The notes below the pieces were generated by a model, which saw nothing but the letters and a program-made list of their open reading frames with translations, was not told the DNA's origin and ran no database searches. Below are positions 26,671 through 35,217 of a DNA stretch of 64,000 bases, in pieces (the first letter of the stretch is position 1; the number at the start of each line of letters is the position of its first letter). Position numbers and translations under genes: made by a program. Source of the DNA: an uncultured Eubacteriales bacterium (GTDB lineage: Bacteria; Bacillota; Clostridia; Oscillospirales; CAG-272); assembly GCA_948467545.1 (NCBI GenBank), contig CAOKER010000001.1:62001-126000 (forward strand). Reading direction: 5' to 3'.

Positions 26671-27717
26671 TTACGCCTTGATATACCGAGCTGCCCGTGC
26701 CGCGCCAATCCGTTTGACAGAACCGCTTTTTACCATAGCGCCAAGCACGGCTTCAACGGTTGTGGGGCTGACATCGGGAAGAATCTTGCATATTTCGGCT
26801 TTGGAGAGCGGCGTCAAGCTATTTAACACCGTTGCTTCTACGCGGGCTTTCTTCGTGATCTTTTTCCCGTGAACAACAGCAAAGCGCTTATCAAGCTCCT
26901 TATAGCACATATACAGCGTTGACAGGAAATTTTCAATAAACGGAAAGTAGCTGTTATCGTTTGTTTCCCATCCTTCCGAAGACTGACGGAGAGCTTCATA
27001 ATAGTAGGCTTTGTAGTTATTGATCTGCTCCTCAAAGGACACATATTTTCCGGCGTCAAATCCATTTTTGTATAGGAGCAGCAGCGATAGCAACCGTGAC
27101 ATTCTTCCGTTGCCGTCCCGGAACGGGTGTATGCAGAGAAAGTCCAAAATAACGCACGGAATCAAAAGCATCCGGTTTATATTGGCGTCGCTGTGGGCTT
27201 CCATATAGGCAAGTTCTAACTGTTCCATAGCCTTTGGCGTTTCATCCGCAGGCGTAGGGCGAAAACGGACGCGCCTGTTTCCGTCCGCGTCGATCTCCAA
27301 GATTACATTATCATCCGTTTTATACTGGCCGCCGTATTCATAGCCTGCGAATGTCATCATCGTTTCATGCAAACGCAAAATATCGCGCTCACGAAAATCA
27401 ATATGCTCATAGCCTAAGTGGATTTCATTCAACGCGTCCCTGTATCCGGCGATTTCCGCTTCGTTATGATTCAGCGGAGCGCTGTTCTGATTGACGATGG
27501 CGGCAATACGCTCGTCGCTTGTAACGATCCCTTCAATAGCGTTAGAACTCTTGATGGACTGTACTTTTGCAACGGCCTCCAGCTCTGTAAAAATCTGCGC
27601 ATATTCGTCCTTTCGCACACCCGCCATTGTTTTCAATGCGGAAATATTTGAGGTGAGATTTATCAGATTTGCAGGCAGCAGACCATTGTTCAGAAAAGAA
27701 TAATCGAATTTTCTCAT
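26671..27717 (-). CDS. Fic-family protein (AMPylase-type) with N-terminal inhibitory motif and winged helix
   Basis: A 348-residue Fic/DOC protein. The catalytic motif HPFRDGNGRMSR starts at H197. An inhibitory helix motif of the (S/T)xxxE(G/N) type is present at residues 58-63 (SNAIEG), making it a self-restrained class II Fic. The C-terminal 60 residues (SKAEICKILPDVSPTTVEA) look like a winged helix. Such proteins transfer AMP to targets, sometimes themselves. ATG 27717 is preferred as homologues start near MRKFDY. It lies alone beside the toxin-antitoxin pair. Confidence 0.9.
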   Translation of the reverse strand: MRKFDYSFLNNGLLPANLINLTSNISALKTMAGVRKDEYAQIFTELEAVAKVQSIKSSNAIEGIVTSDERIAAIVNQNSAPLNHNEAEIAGYRDALNEIHLGYEHIDFRERDILRLHETMMTFAGYEYGGQYKTDDNVILEIDADGNRRVRFRPTPADETPKAMEQLELAYMEAHSDANINRMLLIPCVILDFLCIHPFRDGNGRMSRLLSLLLLYKNGFDAGKYVSFEEQINNYKAYYYEALRQSSEGWETNDNSYFPFIENFLSTLYMCYKELDKRFAVVHGKKITKKARVEATVLNSLTPLSKAEICKILPDVSPTTVEAVLGAMVKSGSVKRIGAARAARYIKA

Positions 27718-27905
27718 ATTACACCGACCTTTCTGCACATTATTATAGCATATTATATGCAGAAATTCAAGCATCATCCGTTTCTATCTGCATATAAAAG
27801 ATTTGTTTGTGTGCAGATCACAAAATGTGCTTTCCTTTACCGGAAACACAAATAAGCTCGAAAATTTAATCCCAAAACATACTATAAAATTCAAGGAGAA
27901 TCAAA

Positions 27906-28550
27906 ATGGAACTTTCAAACAAACACATCACCGATATGCAGCGTCAGATCGACGCCTGCTCCAGCTATATCGACGCATTGGCGCAGGGCTGCCGATCTTC
28001 GGAAAAGGTGAACACGCTGCTCGACGCCGCCATGCAGAAAGTAGAAACCGCCTGTATCGACATGCGCCGGTTATGCGAAGAAATTCGGCCGACGCTGCCG
28101 AATTTCCACTTCGGACATGCGAACTACCATATCAGGGAAATCAGCGGCGAGGTCACTCTAATGGATACCGGGTGGCTGGATATACGGCTAAATACCATGC
28201 TTCCGCACTGCAAAAAGGCAGGAGGCACAGATTACATAACAGATACCGTCAATCGGCTTCTCGACTGCTTCAGGGACTCCGGAGGTGAGATTCCAATGTT
28301 TGAGAAAGCGTTTGTAGCGATTGTTGAGCATGCGTCAATGGAGGCGTCCGGCGCCTTTGATCATGACAACAAAGGATTTAAAGCTGTCATAAACGCACTT
28401 AAAGGAAGGCTGTTTCCAGACGACAATCAGTTTGAAATGTCGCTGGGACTGTTCACTGTTCAGGATGAGGATACCTGCTGCCATATTTATGTTATGCCCT
28501 TTGAAGCAGCAGGAGATTTCTTATATCAGATGTCCGACGAGCTGCTTTGA
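27906..28550 (+). CDS. DUF6100-like protein of mobile elements
   Basis: A 214-residue soluble protein that I recognise only as similar to the DUF6100 group found on clostridial plasmids and integrative elements. The N-terminal half is helical (IDACSSYIDALAQG, ACIDMRRLCEEIRPTLP); the C-terminal half is mixed and ends MSDELL. No catalytic motif is visible. CAAGGAG lies about 10 nt upstream of the ATG. It opens the plus-strand replication-like module and its GC is higher than that of the flanking chromosome. Confidence 0.55.
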   Translation: MELSNKHITDMQRQIDACSSYIDALAQGCRSSEKVNTLLDAAMQKVETACIDMRRLCEEIRPTLPNFHFGHANYHIREISGEVTLMDTGWLDIRLNTMLPHCKKAGGTDYITDTVNRLLDCFRDSGGEIPMFEKAFVAIVEHASMEASGAFDHDNKGFKAVINALKGRLFPDDNQFEMSLGLFTVQDEDTCCHIYVMPFEAAGDFLYQMSDELL

Positions 28551-28558
28551 TAGAATTC

Positions 28559-28631
28559 TGCTCTATGCTTGTTTGTACAGAAAATGCATTCAAAAATGAA
28601 ACCCGTTTTTACTGGATAACAAGCATAGGGC
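28559..28631 (+). repeat. Inverted repeat between the first two genes of the module
   Basis: GCTCTATGCTTGTT (28559-28572) and AACAAGCATAGGGC (28618-28631) are almost exact inverted repeats 45 nt apart. There is no T run after it, so it is not a simple terminator. It could be a protein-binding site, an RNA hairpin or an origin-like palindrome. Confidence 0.45.
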
Positions 28632-28719
28632 AAAACGCAGAAATACCGGGACTTTTCAAGGGATTTATTACCTTATGTATTCTATCAAACAAGCAGGCTT
28701 ACGTCGGGGAGTGCGGTTT

Positions 28720-29877
28720 ATGATTTTTACCCATGCAGAAATAGATGTACTCAGGCTGTCCGCGTGGTGCAAAGATTTGCCGAAGAATACAAAAAATATC
28801 CCTGCAGAAACGATAGCATTGCTATGCAGATTGGGACTTCTGCGGCAGAGCCGGTGCGGACTTAGCTGCCGTACTACACCGGAGGGATACAAGGTACTGC
28901 AAAAAGCCGGCTTCGATTACGAGCCGGACAAGCAGTATCGGGGGCGCGGCTCCGTACTCACACGCAGGCTGGAAACAGCAGAAATTACCGGCTTCTTTTG
29001 GAGGTTCGGCGCCGATGTGTTCCGCGATACTCCCGATACAGAAAAAAGCGGACTGGTATTTCTGCCATCCTTTGCTCTGCGCCGGAAGAACTATGCCAAT
29101 GTCCTCGGTGGGACACGGCTTACCGGATTTCTTTACAGCGGTGACACTACTTTTATCCCGTATTACATTACGCCGGAAAGCGAAGGCGTTTATGCAAACG
29201 TGGAACGCCGAACCTTCCGTGCGGAAAGCCTGCTCTGCGGGAAAAATCCATTTGTCCTCTATACAGGCACGGGAGAGATGGAACAGCTGATAGAAACTGT
29301 AACGGCAAAGGAAGATTTTTTAATCGGTATAGACTGCAACGTTGCACGGTTTGTAAATGCGATCACACAGACAACTAAGCGGCTTCACATTGTACTGTTA
29401 TCTTCACAGGCGTCCCGCCGCAGTTGGCGTATCAACCAGACGGCTCCGAAAGTCGAAGTGTATATGTTTTATTACGATCATACCATGCAGCAAAGAGCGT
29501 TACGCCTGATGGCATCCAAGCTGTCTGCGGCAACAGTGATTGAAAGTAACATTTCGGAGGAAGGACTCGCCGCCATGTCGGATTGTGAAGATTTGACAAC
29601 GCAGCTTGCAAAGGAACTGGTGTCCGGTCTGAAGGAGAATACCGAAGATTTGGCAGACTCTTTCCGCAAAATGGCGCTGCTTGGAAACCGGAAGGACAAA
29701 ACCCAAACGCCGCCTGTTACTCCAATTTTGGATGTTCCAGAGCGTGAAACGGAACAGGCAAAACCCAATACGGCCATGATTCCTATGGCTGAACAATTCC
29801 ATACGTTCATCAAAAAAACCAGAGGTAATACAGCGGATACAGGTCAGCTCAGCATTTTTGATCTGCTCGCTTCCTAA
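28720..29877 (+). CDS. Winged-helix protein, replication-relaxation-like, with C-terminal clamp-binding-like motif
   Basis: 385 residues. The N-terminal 75 residues look like a winged helix (EIDVLRLSAWCKDLP to TTPEGYKVLQKAGFDY), resembling replication-relaxation/mobilisation accessory proteins. The middle is a mixed domain with no motif I recognise. The final residues TGQLSIFDLLAS match the QL(S/D)LF pentapeptide by which bacterial proteins bind the beta sliding clamp, and a clamp homologue is encoded two genes downstream. ATG 28720 is chosen with GGGGAG 8 nt upstream. The function is unproven. Confidence 0.55.
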   Translation: MIFTHAEIDVLRLSAWCKDLPKNTKNIPAETIALLCRLGLLRQSRCGLSCRTTPEGYKVLQKAGFDYEPDKQYRGRGSVLTRRLETAEITGFFWRFGADVFRDTPDTEKSGLVFLPSFALRRKNYANVLGGTRLTGFLYSGDTTFIPYYITPESEGVYANVERRTFRAESLLCGKNPFVLYTGTGEMEQLIETVTAKEDFLIGIDCNVARFVNAITQTTKRLHIVLLSSQASRRSWRINQTAPKVEVYMFYYDHTMQQRALRLMASKLSAATVIESNISEEGLAAMSDCEDLTTQLAKELVSGLKENTEDLADSFRKMALLGNRKDKTQTPPVTPILDVPERETEQAKPNTAMIPMAEQFHTFIKKTRGNTADTGQLSIFDLLAS

Positions 29878-29912
29878 GCCGATGGTTTTACATATTTTAA
29901 GGAGGACTTTCC

Positions 29913-30059
29913 ATGAAAAAAACAACCTCAAATCATGCTTTTATTGCTTCTGCATATCTTTGCCGCGGCCCGACAAAAGAGTTATTTTGCCAGTCGATCA
30001 TAATGAATAGGAGGAAAGGACGCGAGTTAAAAAATGATTCTACCGATTTTTTCAAGTAA
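29913..30059 (+). CDS. Small 48-residue protein
   Basis: AAGGAGG (29899-29905) sits 7 nt before ATG 29913, one of the best ribosome binding sites in the window. The product is basic, with the sequence SAYLCRGPTKELFCQS holding two cysteines. It fills the gap between the winged-helix gene and the clamp gene. No family is recognised. Confidence 0.45.
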   Translation: MKKTTSNHAFIASAYLCRGPTKELFCQSIIMNRRKGRELKNDSTDFFK

Positions 30060-30073
30060 ATAGGAGCTCATTT

Positions 30074-31249
30074 ATGAAATTCACAGTAAATCGTCTGCTT
30101 ATGTATGAAGCGGTTAAAACAGTTACCAAAATTATCAGCAAAAAAAGAGAAATTCCAGAAATCAGCGGCATACTGGTAGAAGCAAATGCGGACAACGGGA
30201 TCCTGACGTGCACCGGAACAGATATCCGAACACATATACAGAGACGCCTGCAAAGCGAACATATCGAGGAAAGCGGAAGCGTGATTATAACGCCGATACT
30301 GACCGAAATGCTCCGGCTTTTCGATAATGAAACCGTTGATTTTGAAAGCAACGGAGGCAGAGTTTCTATTCGTTCCGGATTCGCCCGATATACAGTGCCG
30401 TTTCTGGAAGCTAAAGCTTTTCCAAAGCTAAGAATACCGTTCCCGGAGGATACAATTCAAATCAAAGGAATCAATTCTCTGATAAAACGAACCGTATTTG
30501 CCACGGATGGCAATATAACCGATTATAGCAAAGCATCGTTTTCTTACGTAAAATTAAGTTTCGAGGGCGGTGTTACACAGGCCGAGGCGACGGACGGCAA
30601 ATGTATGGCTGTTATCTCCTCTCCACATTGCGCTGACGGATGCTTAGAAATGATTCTGCATGAAAAAGCGCTGCACATTTTATGCGGTATTGTTAAGGCA
30701 GATGAAGAATTGTATGTAGGCATTGTTGGTAAACATGCGATCTTCATGAAAGAGGACATGTTTTTCTCTACCATGATGTTTACAGGCCGGTATATAGAAG
30801 CGAGCAAGCTGATCGACAAGGTTGTGCCGGCATACGGTGCTTCGGTAGACGCACGCGAATTTTTGGAAAGCATCAATAATACCGCTGCGGTATTTGATAC
30901 GAGTGACGATAAATGCCTCAATCTAAAAATTGAGGCGGACAAACTGTGTGTACAGGTAAAAACAGCCACCAGTTCGTCAACTATGTCAGTTGCTGCGATA
31001 GATTCCATCCCGACGCCGCCGGAAGGCTTTCACTACATTCCTGATTTACTTACGGATTGCCTGCGTTATATGGCCGGTCCAATCAAAATCGGGATTGACC
31101 GGCGAGGGTTCATATTGATAGAAGCCAGCGGATGCAAGTATTTTGTCTGCCCGCGCGGACCAGCCTGCATTCGTGAAGACAAACCGGAGGAAAAGAAAAA
31201 GCCGAAGACCAAAACAAACAAATCAAAAGCGGCTGCTATAGCTGCGTAA
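30074..31249 (+). CDS. DNA polymerase III beta subunit homologue (sliding clamp), element-borne
   Basis: 391 residues with the DnaN three-domain layout: N-terminal MKFTVNRLLMYEAVKTVTKI, the middle ATDGKCMAVISSP block that corresponds to ATDGHRL in chromosomal clamps, FTGRYIEASKLIDKVVPAYG in the third, and a C-terminal KYFVCPRGP where chromosomal clamps have a MPMR-type end. A lysine-rich tail of about 30 residues (EEKKKPKTKTNKSK) follows. It is much diverged and sits in a mobile region, so it is probably a second clamp. AGGAGCTC precedes the ATG. The neighbouring winged-helix protein carries a clamp-binding-like tail. Confidence 0.85.
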   Translation: MKFTVNRLLMYEAVKTVTKIISKKREIPEISGILVEANADNGILTCTGTDIRTHIQRRLQSEHIEESGSVIITPILTEMLRLFDNETVDFESNGGRVSIRSGFARYTVPFLEAKAFPKLRIPFPEDTIQIKGINSLIKRTVFATDGNITDYSKASFSYVKLSFEGGVTQAEATDGKCMAVISSPHCADGCLEMILHEKALHILCGIVKADEELYVGIVGKHAIFMKEDMFFSTMMFTGRYIEASKLIDKVVPAYGASVDAREFLESINNTAAVFDTSDDKCLNLKIEADKLCVQVKTATSSSTMSVAAIDSIPTPPEGFHYIPDLLTDCLRYMAGPIKIGIDRRGFILIEASGCKYFVCPRGPACIREDKPEEKKKPKTKTNKSKAAAIAA

Positions 31250-31260
31250 AGGAGTAAAAC

Positions 31261-31371
31261 ATGAAATTTGAAATCGGAAGGCTGACAGCTACCCTCGAAG
31301 TATCTGAACAGATGGAGAATGACGATGCCGACAGAAGCGTGACAACGGTTATGTTCCCGCATGAATATTGA
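31261..31371 (+). CDS. Small 36-residue protein between clamp and MoxR genes
   Basis: AAAGGAG lies 6 nt before ATG 31261, 11 nt after the clamp gene. The product starts MKFEIGRLTATLEVSE and ends MFPHEY, acidic overall. Its stop codon (31369-31371) is closely followed by the ribosome binding site of the MoxR gene, so all three are likely translated from one mRNA. No family is recognised. Confidence 0.5.
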   Translation: MKFEIGRLTATLEVSEQMENDDADRSVTTVMFPHEY

Positions 31372-31385
31372 AAAGGAGCGAAACG

Positions 31386-32753
31386 ATGTTACATACCAAA
31401 ATGAACGAGGTTATCCGCGATGTGTGCGAAAATCTGGCAGAACGTGAAGAACTGGTACACGCCATCGCGATGGCTCTGCTGACCGGCAAAAACCTGTTTG
31501 TTCTCGGAAAGCCCGGACAGGCAAAATCTCAGGCGATTGACCTGTTTCGTTCTCATATTGACGGGGCAAAGCAGTTTGATATTCTGATGAGTAAGGGCAT
31601 TGATCAGGAGCAGCTTTTCGGGAGACTGGATCTCGCCAGCATCATTCCGGGACATGTTTCCCAGTCTGTTTTAAAAAACGACAATAGCTATCAAGAAATG
31701 GCCGCTTATATGGAAAGATTGCTTACCGACGCAGAAAACGATACGGAACGCTCAGATTTTTTATCCGCGGCCTCCGAACTGCAAAAGCATATGGAAACCT
31801 ATCGGAAGTGTCTTTCAGAGCTGCACAGCGGTGTCCCTGAAATACTGACAGAAAACAAGATACCGGAAAGTCATATCTGTTTTTTGGATGAAATTTTCAA
31901 GGCAAACGATGGAGTGCTCAACAGTCTCTTGAAAGCACTAAATGAACGAGTTTATACAAATGAAGGTGTATCGGTCAAAATCCCCGTTATCAGCTTCTTT
32001 TCCGCCTCCAACGAAATCCCCAATTTCAACAATCCGGAAGAAAAGTCGCTTAGGGCACTGTATGATCGATTCGATTTCAAGGTGAACACCCGGTACGTTG
32101 AGAACAAGTCCAACCGTATGAGGATTTTGAATCAAAAACAGAAAAATGCTTCTCCAGCAGTACAAACCGTCATTTCGCTTGATGAGCTTTATGCTATGCA
32201 GGAGGAAGTCAGAGCAGTCAAAATCCCGAACAGTATTAACGAATTAGCGGACAACATCCTCTGCGAACTGCGCCGAAAGGATATTCCTGTGAGCGATCGC
32301 ATTTATTTCGGTTTTTCTCCCGTGGTGCAGGCCGAGGCATGGCTTAGCGGCAGAGACACTGTAATACCTGCAGATATGCAGGCGCTTGTAAACTATTTGT
32401 GGGATAAGCCGGAGCAGGCAAATGTTATCAGCGAAGTCATTAAACGCCTGACGGAAAATCCCATCGGAGATAAAATCGACGCACTGCTCGCCCAAGCCTA
32501 TCAATTACGGCAGGATTTTGAAAAGGCCGCGGATAAAAACCATGCGCTGCTGACACTTCGCAGCGGGCTGCTTCCGATATATGAGGAAAGCAACGCCTTA
32601 AAGAATTGCCTGTCTGAAAATGACGCTGCCCGTTCTTCTGTTGAGGGGTTCATTGCCACACTGGAAAATATCAGCCGGGAGGCGCATGATAAAACCGGAT
32701 TTACTTATGTACCGCTGGAGGAACTTAAGGTTTACAAACAACTGAGTGCCTAA
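31386..32753 (+). CDS. MoxR/RavA-type AAA+ ATPase
   Basis: 455 residues. Walker A is GKPGQAKS (41-48), Walker B CFLDEIFKAND with D168-E169, followed by LLKALNERVYTNEG as in MoxR/RavA proteins, and sensor block FSASNEIPN. The C-terminal 150 residues match the RavA lid and extension. MoxR ATPases remodel proteins together with a VWA partner; that partner is encoded at 33622. ATG 31386 follows AAGGAG by 8 nt. The target complex is unknown. Confidence 0.88.
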   Translation: MLHTKMNEVIRDVCENLAEREELVHAIAMALLTGKNLFVLGKPGQAKSQAIDLFRSHIDGAKQFDILMSKGIDQEQLFGRLDLASIIPGHVSQSVLKNDNSYQEMAAYMERLLTDAENDTERSDFLSAASELQKHMETYRKCLSELHSGVPEILTENKIPESHICFLDEIFKANDGVLNSLLKALNERVYTNEGVSVKIPVISFFSASNEIPNFNNPEEKSLRALYDRFDFKVNTRYVENKSNRMRILNQKQKNASPAVQTVISLDELYAMQEEVRAVKIPNSINELADNILCELRRKDIPVSDRIYFGFSPVVQAEAWLSGRDTVIPADMQALVNYLWDKPEQANVISEVIKRLTENPIGDKIDALLAQAYQLRQDFEKAADKNHALLTLRSGLLPIYEESNALKNCLSENDAARSSVEGFIATLENISREAHDKTGFTYVPLEELKVYKQLSA

Positions 32754-32777
32754 ACGAATTTGAAAGGACTGAAGTGA

Positions 32778-33047
32778 ATGGAAAATATAGATTCAATGCC
32801 CTGCCCGTTTTGTAAATGGTATCGCAAGATGAAAAGTCTGGACGAATACCATGCGGGTAATCGCGATGGCGGAAGAGGAACGACAGAGGTTAAATACCTC
32901 GCGGCTCTTGTGCAAGAGAGGTATTATAACGGCTGTTACTGTGGCCGTGCAACTAATTATCCTGAACCGCTCAATTATTGTCCGACTTGCGGAATCAAGT
33001 TAAAACCACAGACAGCAAACCAAAATACTACTGCAATTCCTGTATAA
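32778..33047 (+). CDS. Zinc-ribbon protein
   Basis: An 89-residue protein with CPFCKWY near the N-terminus and CYCGRATN then CPTCGIKL near the C-terminus, enough for one or two zinc sites. Short proteins of this kind are common in phages and plasmids near replication genes. It lies between the ATPase and ssb with short gaps. No specific function can be read. Confidence 0.6.
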   Translation: MENIDSMPCPFCKWYRKMKSLDEYHAGNRDGGRGTTEVKYLAALVQERYYNGCYCGRATNYPEPLNYCPTCGIKLKPQTANQNTTAIPV

Positions 33048-33071
33048 AAATAAAGGAAAGAGGTAAACAAC

Positions 33072-33497
33072 ATGCTTAACAGAATCACTTTAACCGGAAG
33101 AATGACGCACGATCCCGAACTGCGTAAAACGCAAACTGACATATCCGTCGTCAGTTTTTCCATCGCCAACCAGCGTAATTACAAAAATGCCAAAGGGGAA
33201 CGGGACACCGACTTTTTTAATGTAATTGCCTGGCGCGCCACTGCGGAATTTGTAGCACAGTATTTTTCAAAAGGCTCTATGATTACCGTGGACGGTCGGC
33301 TGGAGAGCCGCAAATACACCGACAAAAACGGAAATGACCGTGTAGCAATCGAAATCAAAGCCGATAATGTGTATTTTGGAGACAGCAAAAACGACGGACA
33401 GCGTTCCACTGCACCTGCAAATGTCGGCGGGGATTTTATCCCTGATTTTTCTGTCGGAGGTACTGTAGAAGAGGAGTATGACGATCTTCCCTTTTGA
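33072..33497 (+). CDS. ssb: Single-stranded DNA-binding protein
   Basis: A 141-residue OB-fold SSB: MLNRITLTGRMTHDPELRKT, the DFFNVIAWRATAEFVAQYF core, and the C-terminal tip EEYDDLPF that recruits replication proteins. It is shorter than chromosomal SSBs in the linker. AAAGGAAAGAGG lies upstream. With the clamp homologue it suggests that the module takes part in DNA replication of the element. Confidence 0.92.
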   Translation: MLNRITLTGRMTHDPELRKTQTDISVVSFSIANQRNYKNAKGERDTDFFNVIAWRATAEFVAQYFSKGSMITVDGRLESRKYTDKNGNDRVAIEIKADNVYFGDSKNDGQRSTAPANVGGDFIPDFSVGGTVEEEYDDLPF

Positions 33498-33621
33498 TCC
33501 TTTTTCTCCATTTACCGGATAATGGGAGCCAGCGGCAGTATGCAGGATTTTTCTCCTGCATACTGCTTGCCTTCATTGAAGCAGCTAAATATAGTTATCA
33601 AAATTGGAGGGAATATACTTT

Positions 33622-35169
33622 ATGAGAGATAGATATCGCAGGGAAAAAGATCTGCCGCAGGCAAAAAAATGGCTGGAAGATTATTTTTTGACGCGAAAAT
33701 TGCCGATTTCCGAACGTCTACTGTACACCACTCGTTTGATGGATTTGATTTATGACAGCTTCGATAAGGAACAGACTGTTCAACAAACACCGCAGAACAA
33801 AAACGTTCCGAACATGGAAAGTCTGGCAAAGGATTTATTTGCTGCTCTTTGCTCTCCGGTTCTCCGCCGCAAGGAGGACGATTCGATAAAGCTGAGGGAA
33901 CGTATTTTGAATAAGCCTTTGTTTGATCGGATCATAAGCAATGATCGGTTTGACGCCATGAAAGACTTATGTGAAAACAAGGAACTGCCGTCTTTTGATG
34001 CTGTTTCCGGCTTCTGTGAAGCCTTCGCTGAAAATTTATCTACAACAGATATTCCGGAACTGCACTTTCTGTCTACCATCGAAATCCTGCAGGAGCATGT
34101 TGAAAAGACCGTACAGGCGATATGCGATATTCGGAAAAACCGGAAACCGGTTTCCCTAAAACGTTTACTGTTTTTGTATAACCGTGTGTACCGTAAGTTG
34201 TCGCAGATTGACCGTTTGACGAAAAAGGTGCAGAAAGCTGCTGCTTGTTGGATGGAGAATATGGCGCCGGTAATCGACGATGCTTTGCAAGCTTCCCTTG
34301 ATCGGGCGGCAGAAACGCATACCATTATGCAGGCTTGGAGCGACGATAGCGGAGAAATGCGGAACACCCCGATGAATAAAAAATTGCTGGAACATACAAA
34401 AAACAATGCAGAACTGCTGAAAATCGCCCGGATATTGGGCAGATACAGGGAAATCACAGCAGATAAACGGAAAAACAGCTTTGCATATGGGAGGGGTGAG
34501 AAATACGATCTCACCGAAGGAAACGATGTTACCCACTGTCTGGCGTCGGAGTTGGCTCTGCTGGGAACAACGGAAACAGAAATATTATTTATGCAGCGTT
34601 ATGAACAAAAGCGGCTGATGCAGTATCGCAAACGTGAGTCTGTCGTAAAAGGCAGAGGCGATATGATCGTCCTGATTGATGAAAGCAGCAGTACCCGCAG
34701 CGTGGCGGGATGGGCAAAAGCGCTCGCGCTGGCTCTCTTGGATATTACGGCAAAGGACCAACGCAAATTTGCGTTGGTGCATTTTGCGTCGGCAGATCGG
34801 ATTAAAACGGATCAGTTTGAACCCGGACAATATGGGCCGGAAGATGTGATGAAAGCGGCAAAGCAGTTTTTCGGTGGCGGAACGAGCTTTGAATCCCCAC
34901 TGAAAGAGGCGCTGCGACTTATGGAAAACGGCTATGAAAATGCCGACATTACCATTATCACCGATGGAGTATGCAGTTTACCGGAGGATTTCACGGAAGA
35001 ATTTCGCAAAAAGGCTGCTGCATATAAATCGAATGTAACCGGAATTCTTTTGGATAAGGACGAGCCCTGCGGCAAATCGCTGGAACCGTTCTGTGATACG
35101 ATTTATCATTCCAAGGATCTTACCGAGGACGAAATTGCTGTTGAGATTTTGAACAGTAAAACTTCATAA
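33622..35169 (+). CDS. VWA-domain protein (MoxR/ViaA partner type)
   Basis: 515 residues. A helical N-terminal part of about 340 residues is followed by a von Willebrand A domain with a MIDAS motif DESSS at D353, the metal-site threonine in GGGTSFESP and a final ITDGVCSLPEDF. It fits the ViaA/CoxE class that works with MoxR ATPases, here encoded two genes upstream with zinc-ribbon and SSB genes between. GGAGGG precedes ATG 33622. Pieces of its 3' end recur at 36607-36666 and about 38309-38366. Confidence 0.85.
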   Translation: MRDRYRREKDLPQAKKWLEDYFLTRKLPISERLLYTTRLMDLIYDSFDKEQTVQQTPQNKNVPNMESLAKDLFAALCSPVLRRKEDDSIKLRERILNKPLFDRIISNDRFDAMKDLCENKELPSFDAVSGFCEAFAENLSTTDIPELHFLSTIEILQEHVEKTVQAICDIRKNRKPVSLKRLLFLYNRVYRKLSQIDRLTKKVQKAAACWMENMAPVIDDALQASLDRAAETHTIMQAWSDDSGEMRNTPMNKKLLEHTKNNAELLKIARILGRYREITADKRKNSFAYGRGEKYDLTEGNDVTHCLASELALLGTTETEILFMQRYEQKRLMQYRKRESVVKGRGDMIVLIDESSSTRSVAGWAKALALALLDITAKDQRKFALVHFASADRIKTDQFEPGQYGPEDVMKAAKQFFGGGTSFESPLKEALRLMENGYENADITIITDGVCSLPEDFTEEFRKKAAAYKSNVTGILLDKDEPCGKSLEPFCDTIYHSKDLTEDEIAVEILNSKTS

Positions 35170-35175
35170 AAGCAG

Positions 35176-35217
35176 ATCATGCCGCCTGTTCCTCAAAGGA
35201 ACAAACGGCATGTTTTT
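35176..35217. terminator. Terminator after the VWA gene
   Basis: CATGCCG pairs with CGGCATG, with inner GTTCCT/AGGAAC, then TTTTTATT. It lies just past the VWA stop and next to the stop of the convergent ATPase gene, so it may serve both. Confidence 0.75.
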
